Assembly (NCBI GenBank): GCA_030603275.1
Contig: JAUVYB010000001.1
Location: forward strand, 83,832 to 147,831
From: Deltaproteobacteria bacterium
GTDB taxonomy: Bacteria; Chloroflexota; Dehalococcoidia; Dehalococcoidales; BS750m-G39
Reading direction: 5' to 3'
DNA: 64,000 nt
The translations under genes and the position numbers were made by a program. Under the pieces are notes generated by a model. The model did not search any database and was not told the DNA's origin. It saw only the letters and a program-made list of their open reading frames with translations. This document shows positions 8,602-16,202 of the stretch, in pieces. Each line of letters starts with the position of its first letter. The stretch's first letter is position 1.

Positions 8602-10041
8602 TCAATCCACGATGCCTTTTATCTCTGAGAGTATATCTTGTCTTACTGCGGTGGGCAACTGGTATTTATGCTCCGCGATAAGCCGCTTCACTATTTCACC
8701 CGCTGTCTGCCAGGTAGCTTTACCCCCCCTGGCCTCCCACTTCTCCCGGCTGTTCCGGTCGCTTAAAGAAGGCTGGTAATGCTCGCGACGCATAAAGCGT
8801 CTGGTATGCTTGGCGGCGACGAAATTACCCCCCGGCCCCACCTCCTTGATGAGGTCAAAGGCAAGGGTATCATCGTTGACCTTAATACCGTCAACCGCCC
8901 TCATAACCATGCCCAGTATCTCGTTATCAATAACGAACTTCTCGTAACACGCCGTCAGGGCAAAATCCATCATCCCGGCGGCATCGTGGATAAAATTGGC
9001 GCCGGCCAGGGCGCAGAGGAGATTACTTATCGCCGACTCATAGCCGCTCTGGGCATCCAGCACTTTAGAATCGGTCATACCGCCGGTAGCGTAGAAGGGA
9101 AGATGATAAAACTGCGCCATCTGGGCACCGGCCGCGTTTAACATCCCCATCTCCACCGAACCGGCCAGATACTTAAGGTCTCTGAGGTCGGTGTTGGTCG
9201 CCACCGAGCCGAATATAACCGGTGTCCCCGGCTTAACTATCTGGGTGAGCATAACCCCCATTAGCGAGTCCGCCGTCTGAATCACCAGGTTACCGGCAAG
9301 CGTTACCGGCGAGGTCGCCCCGCACAATGGCTCAGCCGGACATACCAGAGGGATACCCCTCTTAGCAATCTCAATTACCAGGTCACCGTAATTGGCGTCC
9401 ATCTTAAGGGGGCTTATACTGCAGGCTATCATGGAAATGAGGGGGCGCTTGAGCAGTTTTTCGGCGGAACCAGCCGCAATCTCCGCCATCCGTAGCACCT
9501 GTTTAATCCCGTCCAGGGTATAAACCCCTCCCATGATGTGCTTGGTGGTATTGTCCAAACCGGCAAAGAATCGATTTGCATCAATCTGCTCTATTGGAAG
9601 CTCATTGGGATAGGTGGGCAGCATAAAAAGATGGATATTATCCAGGCGGTTAACCAGCCTGGCGATGCGCTTCAGGTCTTCCAGGGTAGCCGGCCGCGTC
9701 TGCTTGCTAGCCGGCTCATAGATATAGAGGGCGGTTCCCCCCGTCCCGGTATAGACCCGGTTTCCGCCCAGGAGCACGTCATGCTTCTCTTCCTGACCGC
9801 AGAGCCTGACCTCGGGCGGCGCCGTCCCTATCAGCTCCATGGCTTTCGCCTGAGGCAGGCGCACCCGCCGCTCCTCCCTATCCACCCGGGCTCCAGCCTT
9901 TTCAAAGAGCTGAAGGGCTTTCTCCGAGTTTACCTCAAACCCTACCTCCTCAACCACCGCCATTACCGTCTGGTCTATCTTGGCTATGGACTCTTCAGTT
10001 AGAGGCTGGTAACTACCACCGGCTAATCCTTTACGAATCAT
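8602..10041 (-). CDS. MttB-family corrinoid methyltransferase 1 (non-pyrrolysine)
   Basis: 479 residues of the same superfamily as the gene at 6290-7831 but strongly diverged from it. Shared landmarks are YQPLTEESIAKIDQTVM, NTTKHIMGGVYTL and GTPVIFGSVATNTD, plus a C-terminal GPGGNFVAAKHTRRFMRREHY block seen in many non-Pyl members. There is no in-frame TAG. It precedes its probable corrinoid partner (28-base gap) and follows the reactivation-domain gene (9-base gap). The two MttB copies probably handle different substrates. Confidence 0.92.
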   Translation of the reverse strand: MIRKGLAGGSYQPLTEESIAKIDQTVMAVVEEVGFEVNSEKALQLFEKAGARVDREERRVRLPQAKAMELIGTAPPEVRLCGQEEKHDVLLGGNRVYTGTGGTALYIYEPASKQTRPATLEDLKRIARLVNRLDNIHLFMLPTYPNELPIEQIDANRFFAGLDNTTKHIMGGVYTLDGIKQVLRMAEIAAGSAEKLLKRPLISMIACSISPLKMDANYGDLVIEIAKRGIPLVCPAEPLCGATSPVTLAGNLVIQTADSLMGVMLTQIVKPGTPVIFGSVATNTDLRDLKYLAGSVEMGMLNAAGAQMAQFYHLPFYATGGMTDSKVLDAQSGYESAISNLLCALAGANFIHDAAGMMDFALTACYEKFVIDNEILGMVMRAVDGIKVNDDTLAFDLIKEVGPGGNFVAAKHTRRFMRREHYQPSLSDRNSREKWEARGGKATWQTAGEIVKRLIAEHKYQLPTAVRQDILSEIKGIVD

Positions 10042-10050
10042 AACTGGATT

Positions 10051-10725
10051 CTATCTTCTACCTACACAATCACGTTTTTCGCAGGTCGGGCAAGGGTTAT
10101 AGCTCTCCACCTTATCGGCAGGACCAATACCAATAATACCCGATATCGACTTCTGCGGAATCATCAAGCAGCCATCGGTTAAACGAACACCGGCAGTATC
10201 GCTACCCATCGCCCGGAAGACCATCCTCTGCTGGCTAACTCTCCAATCGCAATAGCCGGGGCTGAAACGCTGGCTTATACCCAGCCCATCAGCCTCCGCC
10301 TCCTTGCCCACAATATCCTGCACAACGTGGGCTAAGGTCTCAGCCGCATCCGAGCCTATGGCATCCAGCACTGCGGCCTGGACCATAAGCCCATCTCCAG
10401 ACAGTTGATGGACTACTTCCCCCAGACGACCACCTACGGTAAGCACGAACACGGCAACCTTCTGGCATCGCTCCAGCAACCGGGCAATAACATTACTCCG
10501 GAAGATAACCGAACCCTCGATAAATACCCGCGAACCCCGCACCGAATTGATATCCCTGATAACATACGAATATGACGGTTCAACAAGGTGGCAAATGTTA
10601 TCGGCATACTCCCTTACCAGAGACTCAACCCGCGCCGACGGCACACCATCGGTGCCGTAGCCCATACGGTTAAATACCTGTTCGGTATCAATATCAAACT
10701 CGTTTCTTATAGACGACGTAGACAT
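10051..10725 (-). CDS. Methionine synthase activation domain-like protein (corrinoid system accessory)
   Basis: About 224 residues resembling the SAM-binding activation domain of cobalamin-dependent methionine synthase: RFSPGYCDWRVSQQ followed by LTDGCLMIPQKSISGIIGIG is the family hallmark. The C-terminus ends CPTCEKRDCVGRR, a possible metal-binding cysteine cluster. In MetH this domain rescues oxidised cobalamin by reductive methylation; as a free protein leading a methyltransferase operon it may reactivate the corrinoid carriers (inference). The ATG at 10725 is chosen because GGGAG lies 6 bases upstream; a TTG at 10749 lacks such a site. Confidence 0.85.
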   Translation of the reverse strand: MSTSSIRNEFDIDTEQVFNRMGYGTDGVPSARVESLVREYADNICHLVEPSYSYVIRDINSVRGSRVFIEGSVIFRSNVIARLLERCQKVAVFVLTVGGRLGEVVHQLSGDGLMVQAAVLDAIGSDAAETLAHVVQDIVGKEAEADGLGISQRFSPGYCDWRVSQQRMVFRAMGSDTAGVRLTDGCLMIPQKSISGIIGIGPADKVESYNPCPTCEKRDCVGRR

Positions 10726-11176
10726 ATTTCGCTCCCTTTGCTTTATCAAGTTCTGGCAAGTATCAAAAAGACAGGCCAGTAAATAAACAAGAGTTAATTA
10801 ATGAAAAATCAGGCGTGACAAGGAAGGCTTAGCGGGTTTAGGGTTTAAATTGGGGAGACACTAACAAGCCCTTTCACTATGGACGGGCTTATCACTCAAA
10901 AGTCAGTTTGAGGATAGAAAGTAAAGATAAAGTCCGCAACCAGTAGGTTATCTGCCTTCCCTTATAAATTTCTGCCACAGCCGAACCTCCCAGTTAAATC
11001 GGTCTTTGTCCATATTACACCATCAGCTCTCCTTTGTCCAGTGGCGGTTCGGGCACCTGTCGATATTTACTCATTGCCGGTTCCCGCACCCGTCCCCAGA
11101 TGACGATAGACCGGGCCAGCGAATCGATACTGGCCGCCTCGCCCTCGGTATCTTTGCGGAAACTACCAGATAATGC
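10726..11176 (-). other. Intergenic region with degraded coding remnants
   Basis: No intact gene. On the minus strand, 11176-11015 reads open with ordinary codon use and a sensible peptide (TEGEAASIDSLARSIVIWGR ... PPLDKGELMV) but has no plausible start at its upstream end. A 21-codon frame starting MDKDRFNWEVRLW (11013-10948) follows at once. They look like the end of a decayed gene and a downstream partner; the family is not recognised. An AAGCCC/GGGCTT hairpin lies at about 10866-10890. No cobalamin riboswitch is seen. Confidence 0.4.
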
Positions 11177-11205
11177 TTGACAACACGGGAGGAATGCGAT
11201 ATCAT
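11177..11205 (+). promoter_or_regulatory. Promoter of the metallocofactor cluster
   Basis: TTGACA (11177-11182), 17 bases, TATCAT (11200-11205). The predicted start is near 11212, about 75 bases ahead of the regulator gene. Confidence 0.8.
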
Positions 11206-11259
11206 TATTATGGTCTTATGCTCATAATAATGTCGTAACTTCTATATATTAATGAGCAT
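11203..11259 (+). promoter_or_regulatory. Inverted repeats overlapping promoter and leader (candidate operator)
   Basis: CATTATTATG (11203-11212) and CATAATAATG (11223-11232) form a perfect 10-base inverted repeat that begins in the -10 box and spans the predicted start. A second pair, ATGCTCAT (11218-11225) and ATGAGCAT (11252-11259), shares bases with the first right arm, so the two cannot form together. The first suits a dimeric repressor site; the second could form in the leader RNA. The first gene of the cluster encodes a helix-turn-helix protein and is the obvious candidate binder. Confidence 0.55.
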
Positions 11260-11287
11260 TGGAATGAAACGCTGAGGTCAGAGATTT

Positions 11288-11764
11288 ATGGGAAGACAAC
11301 CGCGGTGGCGCCGGGTAGACTTTCTACCACAGGTAACCTACTTCAAGCCTGCTGGCGTGCCCCTGGCTCATCTTAAGGAAGTGCGGCTCTCTATTGAGGA
11401 GGCTGAGGCGATCCGGCTGAAGGATATAGAGGGTCTTGATCAGAAGGACTGCGCTCAGAAGATGAGGGTGTCACGCCCTACCTTTGCCCGCATACTGCTC
11501 TCAGTACGGCAGAAGATGGCTGATGCCCTGCTCAACGGAAAGGCGATGAGAATCGAAGGCGGGAACTATGAGATGGCAGTGCGCCGCTTCCGCTGCAGCA
11601 ACGGTCACGAGTGGGAAGTCCCTTTCGAAGTAATGATAAAGGAGCCGCCGGAGCTTTGCCCTACCTGTAGTACGCCAGACATCATGGTACTCCGGCCCTG
11701 GAGGCCCGGCTGGGGTATGGGAGGCCGGGGCAGGCGGGTAGGGGGTAAGCCGTGGCAGCAGTAG
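11288..11764 (+). CDS. UPF0251/DUF134 helix-turn-helix regulator with zinc ribbon
   Basis: 158 residues. The N-terminal part has the DUF134 pattern FKPAGVPLAHLKEVRLSIEE and EAIRLKDIEGLDQKDCAQKM, followed by an HTH (RVSRPTFARILLSVRQKMADALLNG). A C-terminal zinc-ribbon-like part follows (FRCSNGHEWEVPFE ... LCPTCSTPDI). The tail is Gly/Arg-rich. DUF134 proteins are predicted DNA-binding regulators commonly found beside NifX/Mrp-type genes. It lies directly behind an operator-like inverted repeat, so autoregulation of this cluster is likely (inference). It overlaps the next gene by 13 bases. Confidence 0.88.
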   Translation: MGRQPRWRRVDFLPQVTYFKPAGVPLAHLKEVRLSIEEAEAIRLKDIEGLDQKDCAQKMRVSRPTFARILLSVRQKMADALLNGKAMRIEGGNYEMAVRRFRCSNGHEWEVPFEVMIKEPPELCPTCSTPDIMVLRPWRPGWGMGGRGRRVGGKPWQQ

Positions 11765-12492
11765 CAAGTATGAAAATCCTTGAGGATTTGATATCAGCGC
11801 TGAACACGGAGGCGAAGGTGAGGGACATTCGCATGGGTCTCTTTCACACCGCGGTTTTGACTCGTAACTGCGGGCTGGCGGCGACACTCCCCCGTGATGC
11901 CCTCCAGCAGGAACAGCCGTCGGTCAGAGAGCCGGGGCACCTCGTTGACAAAGAAGCGCTGGCACTTGCCAGGATGGCCTATTCAGAGAGCTTACTTCAA
12001 GCAGCCATCGGCATGGCAGCGATTAACTCGCTGCTTGAGGTTAATGATGGGGAGTGCCTGGAACTCAATGCCGGCGACCTCATTGCCGAGAAGGGAAAGG
12101 GTAAGAAAGTGGCCATTGTGGGGCATTTTCCCTTTATTCCCAGGCTGCGGGAGATAGTAAAGGAACTTTGGGTGATTGAGAAAAACCAGCGTGAGGGCGA
12201 CTTCCCCGAGGTTGAGGCAGAAAATCTTATCCCTCAGGCCGACGTTGTCGGCATAACCGGCACTGCTTTTACCAACCACAGTATTGAGGGGCTGCTCAGG
12301 CTATGCCGCCCTGAAGCCTATGTGGTCATACTCGGGGACACCGCTCCCCTCTCCCCAGTTCTCTTTGACTATGGTATTGATGCCATATCCGGCACCAAGG
12401 TGATCGACCCGGAGCTGGCTCTGCGCTTCGTGAGCCAGGGAGCAACCTATCGGCAGATTAAAGGAATTCGCAAGCTAACTATGGTGAACTAG
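11752..12492 (+). CDS. DUF364/DUF4213 protein (putative heavy-metal chelation)
   Basis: 246 residues. An N-terminal DUF4213-type domain (about 1-95) is followed by a Rossmann-like DUF364 domain with KGKKVAIVGHFPFIPRLRE, ADVVGITGTAFTNHSIEGLL and VVILGDTAPLSP. The family is annotated as putative heavy-metal chelation, and members often sit in molybdenum or iron cofactor loci. GTG 11752 is chosen because GGGGG lies 6 bases upstream; the ATG at 11770 has none. Translationally coupled to the regulator. Confidence 0.85.
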   Translation: MAAVASMKILEDLISALNTEAKVRDIRMGLFHTAVLTRNCGLAATLPRDALQQEQPSVREPGHLVDKEALALARMAYSESLLQAAIGMAAINSLLEVNDGECLELNAGDLIAEKGKGKKVAIVGHFPFIPRLREIVKELWVIEKNQREGDFPEVEAENLIPQADVVGITGTAFTNHSIEGLLRLCRPEAYVVILGDTAPLSPVLFDYGIDAISGTKVIDPELALRFVSQGATYRQIKGIRKLTMVN

Positions 12493-12512
12493 CTGCGGAA
12501 GGAGGTAAAAAT

Positions 12513-12857
12513 ATGTATAACAGATCAGGACGAGGCAGAGGTTTTGGACGAGGTTCGGGCGGTGGTATGGGCTTCGGTTTCCGGGGCGCCTCCCCTCCCT
12601 GGCCATATGTAGGCCTGGGTAGAGGAGGCTTACCCAGATGCGGTTACTTCTTTAGTGGCGCCGGTGCGTCGGCACCGTGGCCATATCAACCACCAATCTT
12701 CCCCCCGGGAATGCCAGCTACTCCTGGGTATGAGCCATATGCGCCCGAGATGACCAAAGATGAGGAACTCAACTACCTGAAGGACCAAGCGGAGGCAATA
12801 AAGGGTCAACTGGGGGAGATTGATTCCAGGATGCATGACCTGGAAGCTGAAAAGTAA
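12513..12857 (+). CDS. Gly/Arg-rich protein with C-terminal coiled coil (DUF5320-like)
   Basis: 114 residues. The N-terminal half is low complexity (repeats of RGRGFGRGSGGGMGFGFRG type) followed by a Pro/Tyr/aromatic stretch. The last 35 residues are a predicted coiled coil (DEELNYLKDQAEAIKGQLGE and IDSRMHDLEAEK). The same tail recurs in the next two genes. A strong GGAGGT site precedes ATG 12513. No catalytic motif is present; the role is unknown, and scaffold or partner-binding is a guess from composition. Confidence 0.8.
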   Translation: MYNRSGRGRGFGRGSGGGMGFGFRGASPPWPYVGLGRGGLPRCGYFFSGAGASAPWPYQPPIFPPGMPATPGYEPYAPEMTKDEELNYLKDQAEAIKGQLGEIDSRMHDLEAEK

Positions 12858-12892
12858 AACACAGATAACGCATGAAGTAAAGGAGGTGCATT

Positions 12893-13177
12893 ATGCCAGG
12901 ATTTGATGGTACTGGCCCTCGTGGGATGGGCCCAATGACTGGAGGCGGCAGAGGTTTCTGCGCTATCCCACTACGCTCAGGGCGGCCGGCATACGCCGGG
13001 ACGCGATTCTACAGGCCATACACCCCTCCCTACCAAGGGGCGTATAGTTTCGGGCCCTTTGCTCCGGGAATGACCCGTGAGCAGGAGTTAGAATCCTTAA
13101 AAAACGAGTCCCAAGCCCTGAGGGATGGGCTTAAGGAACTGGAAACAAGAATAGCGCAACTATCAGCGAGCAAATGA
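12893..13177 (+). CDS. DUF5320 family Gly-rich coiled-coil protein
   Basis: 94 residues starting MPGFDGTGPRGMGPMTGGG, the classic N-terminal signature of DUF5320 proteins in NifX/MinD loci. A Tyr/Pro-rich linker follows, then a C-terminal coiled coil (EQELESLKNESQALRDGLKE, then LETRIAQL). AGGAGG precedes the ATG. Function unknown; the association with dinitrogenase-cofactor-type proteins is recurrent. Confidence 0.85.
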   Translation: MPGFDGTGPRGMGPMTGGGRGFCAIPLRSGRPAYAGTRFYRPYTPPYQGAYSFGPFAPGMTREQELESLKNESQALRDGLKELETRIAQLSASK

Positions 13178-13191
13178 AATAAGGAGGAGAT

Positions 13192-13818
13192 ATGAAGATT
13201 GCGATTACAGCTACCGGCTCCACCCTTGATGCTGAGGTAGACCCGCGGTTCGGGCGGTGCCAGTATTTTATCATTGCCGACCCGCAAACGATGGAGTTCG
13301 AGGCGGTGGATAACTCCAGTGCCATGGCGGCAGGCGGAGCCGGTATCGCGGCTGCCCAGATGATTGCCGATAAAGGTATAGAGGCAGTCCTAACCGGCAA
13401 CTGTGGCCCCAATGCTCATCAGGTGCTATCCGCTGCCGGGATCCAGGTGATAACCGGCGTTTCCGGGAAGATAAAGGATGCCGTCGAAGGCTACCGGGCC
13501 GGTAAGTTCAAGACGAGCTCCCAGCCCAATGTGCCCGACCACTTTGGTATGGGTGCTGACCCCGGTATGGGTGCTGACCCCGGTATGGGCGGAGGTATGG
13601 GTAGAGGTATGGGCGGTGGCATGGGTAGAGGTATGGGCGGTGGCATGGGCGGAGGTATGGGCATGGGGTCTGGCATGACCCCACCTGTAAGCCAAGCTCC
13701 CCAGCAACAAAACCCGGAGCAGGAGCTAGAGATGCTCAAAGCCCATTCACAGGCACTGGCTCAACAGCTAACCGATATCCAACGGCAGATTGACGAGCTA
13801 AAGAAAAAGAAAAAATAG
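13192..13818 (+). CDS. NifX/NifB-C-like cofactor-binding protein fused to Met/Gly-rich linker and coiled coil
   Basis: 208 residues. Residues 1 to about 105 are a dinitrogenase iron-molybdenum cofactor domain (DPRFGRCQYFIIAD, AAQMIADKGIEAVLTGNCGPNA). Next comes a linker of about 55 residues made almost only of Gly, Met and Arg (GMGGGMGRGMGG units), then a C-terminal coiled coil (EQELEMLKAHSQALAQQLTD) homologous to the tails of the two preceding genes. The domain binds Fe-S-type cofactor precursors in known NifX/NifY proteins. The fusion joins the module types of this cluster in one chain. Confidence 0.9.
   Translation: MKIAITATGSTLDAEVDPRFGRCQYFIIADPQTMEFEAVDNSSAMAAGGAGIAAAQMIADKGIEAVLTGNCGPNAHQVLSAAGIQVITGVSGKIKDAVEGYRAGKFKTSSQPNVPDHFGMGADPGMGADPGMGGGMGRGMGGGMGRGMGGGMGGGMGMGSGMTPPVSQAPQQQNPEQELEMLKAHSQALAQQLTDIQRQIDELKKKKK
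13546..13670 (+). repeat. In-frame minisatellite encoding Gly-Met repeats
   Basis: Inside the NifX-like gene. Two copies of an 18-base unit (GGTATGGGTGCTGACCCC) are followed by imperfect 12-base units of the form GGTATGGGCGGA / GGCATGGGTAGA. The units keep the frame and encode GM(G/A)xx repeats. Copy number is likely to vary between strains. Confidence 0.85.
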
Positions 13819-13841
13819 AGAAAAATACCGGAGGTGTAACC

Positions 13842-14063
13842 ATGCCTAGAGGAGACGGAACCGGACCTCCCGGGGGCGGCGGCCAAGGTACAGGAAGAGG
13901 TTCAGGCAGGGGTGCCGGCAGGATGAGAGGCACCCGACCCGGAGCAGGTCCGGGCGGGGACTGCGTATGCCCCAACTGCGGAGCGAGAGCCCCGCACCGA
14001 GTAGGGACACCCTGCTACAATATTAGTTGCCCCAAGTGCGGGGCAAAGATGGCCAGAGGCTAG
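13842..14063 (+). CDS. Small Gly/Arg-rich zinc-ribbon protein
   Basis: 73 residues: an N-terminal MPRGDGTGPPGGGGQGTG segment like the DUF5320 start, then a four-cysteine zinc or iron ribbon (CPNCGARAPHRVGTPCYNISCPKCG). GGAGGTG precedes the ATG. The stop TAG abuts the start of the first MinD ATPase with no gap, so the two are co-translated. Function unknown. Confidence 0.8.
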   Translation: MPRGDGTGPPGGGGQGTGRGSGRGAGRMRGTRPGAGPGGDCVCPNCGARAPHRVGTPCYNISCPKCGAKMARG

Positions 14064-14906
14064 ATGATTATATCTGTTGCCAGCGGTAAAGGCGGGACGG
14101 GCAAGACGCTGGTATCCACCAGCCTTGCCCTTTCCCTAAAAGATAGCCATAAAGTCATGCTTCTAGACTGCGACGTCGAGGAGCCAAATGCCCATGTCTT
14201 TCTAAAGCCAGCGATTGCCAGCAGTGAAGCGGTTTCCATCCCGGTGCCAAAGGTAGATGAAACCAAGTGTACTCACTGCGGTGAGTGCGCCGAGGTCTGC
14301 GCCTATAACGCCATTGCAGTGACCAAGCAAAAGGTGCTCATCTTCCCCGAGCTCTGCCACGGCTGTGGCGCCTGTAGCTATCTCTGCCCGGAGAAGGCTA
14401 TATCAGAAGAGCCCCGGGAAATAGGCGTGGTGGAGTGGGGGCAAGCGGATGGCCTGGAGTTTGTTCACGGCAAGCTCACCGTCGGCGAGGCAATGGCGCC
14501 ACCGATTATCAGGAAGGTGAGAGAGCATTTCAATAGCGATGGCGTAGTTATCGTTGATATCCCGCCGGGAACGTCCTGCCCTGTGGTGGAGGCAATCAAG
14601 GATAGCGACTTCTGTCTCCTGGTAACCGAGCCGACGCCATTCGGGCTTAACGACCTTGTCCTTGCCGTGGAAACGGTGAGGGAGCTCAACATACCCTGTG
14701 GTATTGTCCTCAACCGCGCCGGTGTCGGCGATGCCGGGGTAGAAGAATACTGTCGCAAAGAGAACATACCCATTTTGCTCACCATACCCCTGGATACCGA
14801 GATTGCCCGCCTGTACTCTAATGGAGTGCCACTGGTTGAGGGTATGCCGGAGTGGAAGGATAGCTTCCGTAAGCTTTTTAATAGGATTAAAGGAAATAGT
14901 AGATGA
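14064..14906 (+). CDS. MinD-superfamily P-loop ATPase with two [4Fe-4S] ferredoxin motifs (A)
   Basis: 280 residues. The deviant Walker A SGKGGTGKT is at 7-15. A ferredoxin insert follows, with Cys69-72-75-79 and Cys98-101-104-108, each CxxCxxCxxxC with Pro or Ala next. The Walker B-type DIPPGTSCP comes later. These ATPases are related to NBP35/Mrp and NifH-like proteins and are thought to load or carry Fe-S clusters. Its 3' end overlaps the start of paralogue B by 4 bases, so a heterodimer is plausible. Confidence 0.93.
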   Translation: MIISVASGKGGTGKTLVSTSLALSLKDSHKVMLLDCDVEEPNAHVFLKPAIASSEAVSIPVPKVDETKCTHCGECAEVCAYNAIAVTKQKVLIFPELCHGCGACSYLCPEKAISEEPREIGVVEWGQADGLEFVHGKLTVGEAMAPPIIRKVREHFNSDGVVIVDIPPGTSCPVVEAIKDSDFCLLVTEPTPFGLNDLVLAVETVRELNIPCGIVLNRAGVGDAGVEEYCRKENIPILLTIPLDTEIARLYSNGVPLVEGMPEWKDSFRKLFNRIKGNSR

Positions 14907-15766
14907 AAGAAATCGTAGTCTTAAGCGGTAAAGGGGGCACCGGCAAGACCAGCGTTGTTGGCTCGCTGGCGGCTCTAGCAGAAAGAAAAGTGCTTGCCGA
15001 CTGCGATGTGGATGCTGCTGACCTCCACCTTCTGCTCAGCCCTTCGGTGAAACAGGAAACCGAGTTCTGGAGCGGGCAGGTAGCCCAAATTGACCCGGAC
15101 AAATGCACCCAGTGCGGCCTGTGCCAGGACCTGTGCCGCTTCGATGCCATCAGGGATTTTGAAGTTGACCCCGTCTCCTGTGAAGGCTGCGGCTTTTGCT
15201 TCCATATCTGCCCGGATGAAGCGATAACCGTGAAAGAAAATCTCTCGGGCCACTGGTTTATCTCTGATACCAAGTATGGCCCTCTGGTGCATGCCAGGCT
15301 GGGAATCGCCCAGGAGAACTCAGGGAAACTGGTAGCCCAGGTGAGGCAGCAGGCAAGAAAAGTTGCCGAGGAGCGGAATCTAGGCTATATTATAAGCGAC
15401 GGCCCGCCGGGTATCGGCTGCCCGGTAATCTCATCCCTGTCCGGAACCAGCCTGGCGCTACTGGTCACTGAACCCACACTTTCGGGAATGCACGACCTGG
15501 ACAGAGTCCTGGACGTGTGCCGGCATTTTGACATCCCGGCCCTGGTATGTATCAATAAGTACGATATTAATGAGGAAAACAGTCGCCAGATTGAAAGTCA
15601 CTGCCTCAGCCAGGGAATAGAGGTGGTCGGGAGGATTCCCTTTGATAATGTGGTCACCGAATCAATCGTCAAAGGGATACCGGTAGTCGAATATTCCAGC
15701 GGCATTGTCACCCGGGAGATAGAAAAAATGTGGCAAAATATCTCGGAACGGTTAGCCAGGAACTAA
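14903..15766 (+). CDS. MinD-superfamily P-loop ATPase with two [4Fe-4S] ferredoxin motifs (B)
   Basis: 287 residues, paralogue of the preceding gene. Walker A SGKGGTGKT is at 8-16; cluster cysteines are 68-71-74-78 and 93-96-99-103; DGPPGIGCP is the Walker B-type loop. It has a longer region after the ferredoxin motif than copy A. Pairs of such genes are a fixed feature of NifX/DUF5320 loci. Overlaps copy A by 4 bases. Confidence 0.93.
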   Translation: MKEIVVLSGKGGTGKTSVVGSLAALAERKVLADCDVDAADLHLLLSPSVKQETEFWSGQVAQIDPDKCTQCGLCQDLCRFDAIRDFEVDPVSCEGCGFCFHICPDEAITVKENLSGHWFISDTKYGPLVHARLGIAQENSGKLVAQVRQQARKVAEERNLGYIISDGPPGIGCPVISSLSGTSLALLVTEPTLSGMHDLDRVLDVCRHFDIPALVCINKYDINEENSRQIESHCLSQGIEVVGRIPFDNVVTESIVKGIPVVEYSSGIVTREIEKMWQNISERLARN

Positions 15767-15796
15767 GGGGGTATAGAAGCCGGAGGGCTTGAGTAG

Positions 15797-16180
15797 ATGG
15801 CTATGGAGAAGCTGGCAAAAGAATTTATGGCGCAAAAGAGGTTCGCCCTGGTTGGCGCCACCAGCAACACCAGCAAGAACGGCTACCGGATATTTAAGAA
15901 CCTGAGCCGCCGCGGCTATGAGGTCTACCCGGTAAATCCGGGTCTTCAGGAACTGGAGGGGGTTGAATGTTATCATAGTCTGGCTGACATTCCGGTCAGG
16001 GTTGATGTGGTTGACTTTGTGGTGCCGCCCCAGGTGACCGAGGCCATTCTTAAGGAGTGCAAACGACTGGGGCTGGATCGCATATGGCTCCAACCCGGCT
16101 CCGAAAGCGAGGCGGCCATCGCCTTCTGCCATGAGAACAAGCTAAAGGTGGTTCATGACATCTGCGTGATGTCGAACTAA
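15797..16180 (+). CDS. CoA-binding (YccU-like) Rossmann protein
   Basis: 127 residues of the succinyl-CoA-synthetase-like CoA-binding family: KRFALVGATSNTSKNGYRI at the nucleotide site, then GYEVYPVNPGLQELEGVECY and IWLQPGSESE with a DICVM end. Ligand binding is known for the family, biological role mostly not. The start follows GGAGGG. Its presence in the cofactor cluster is conserved in spacing (30 bases after MinD-B) but unexplained. Confidence 0.9.
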   Translation: MAMEKLAKEFMAQKRFALVGATSNTSKNGYRIFKNLSRRGYEVYPVNPGLQELEGVECYHSLADIPVRVDVVDFVVPPQVTEAILKECKRLGLDRIWLQPGSESEAAIAFCHENKLKVVHDICVMSN

Positions 16181-16202
16181 ACCAGTAGATTGGGAGGTTA
16201 CT

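Noticed and set aside
6290-10041. Pyrrolysine-type MttB
   Set aside because: Neither methyltransferase frame contains an in-frame TAG, and both run full length.
10726-11176. Possible cobalamin riboswitch before the corrinoid operon (GCCACTGG seen)
   Set aside because: The sequence lies within a degraded coding frame, and the other B12-box elements are absent.
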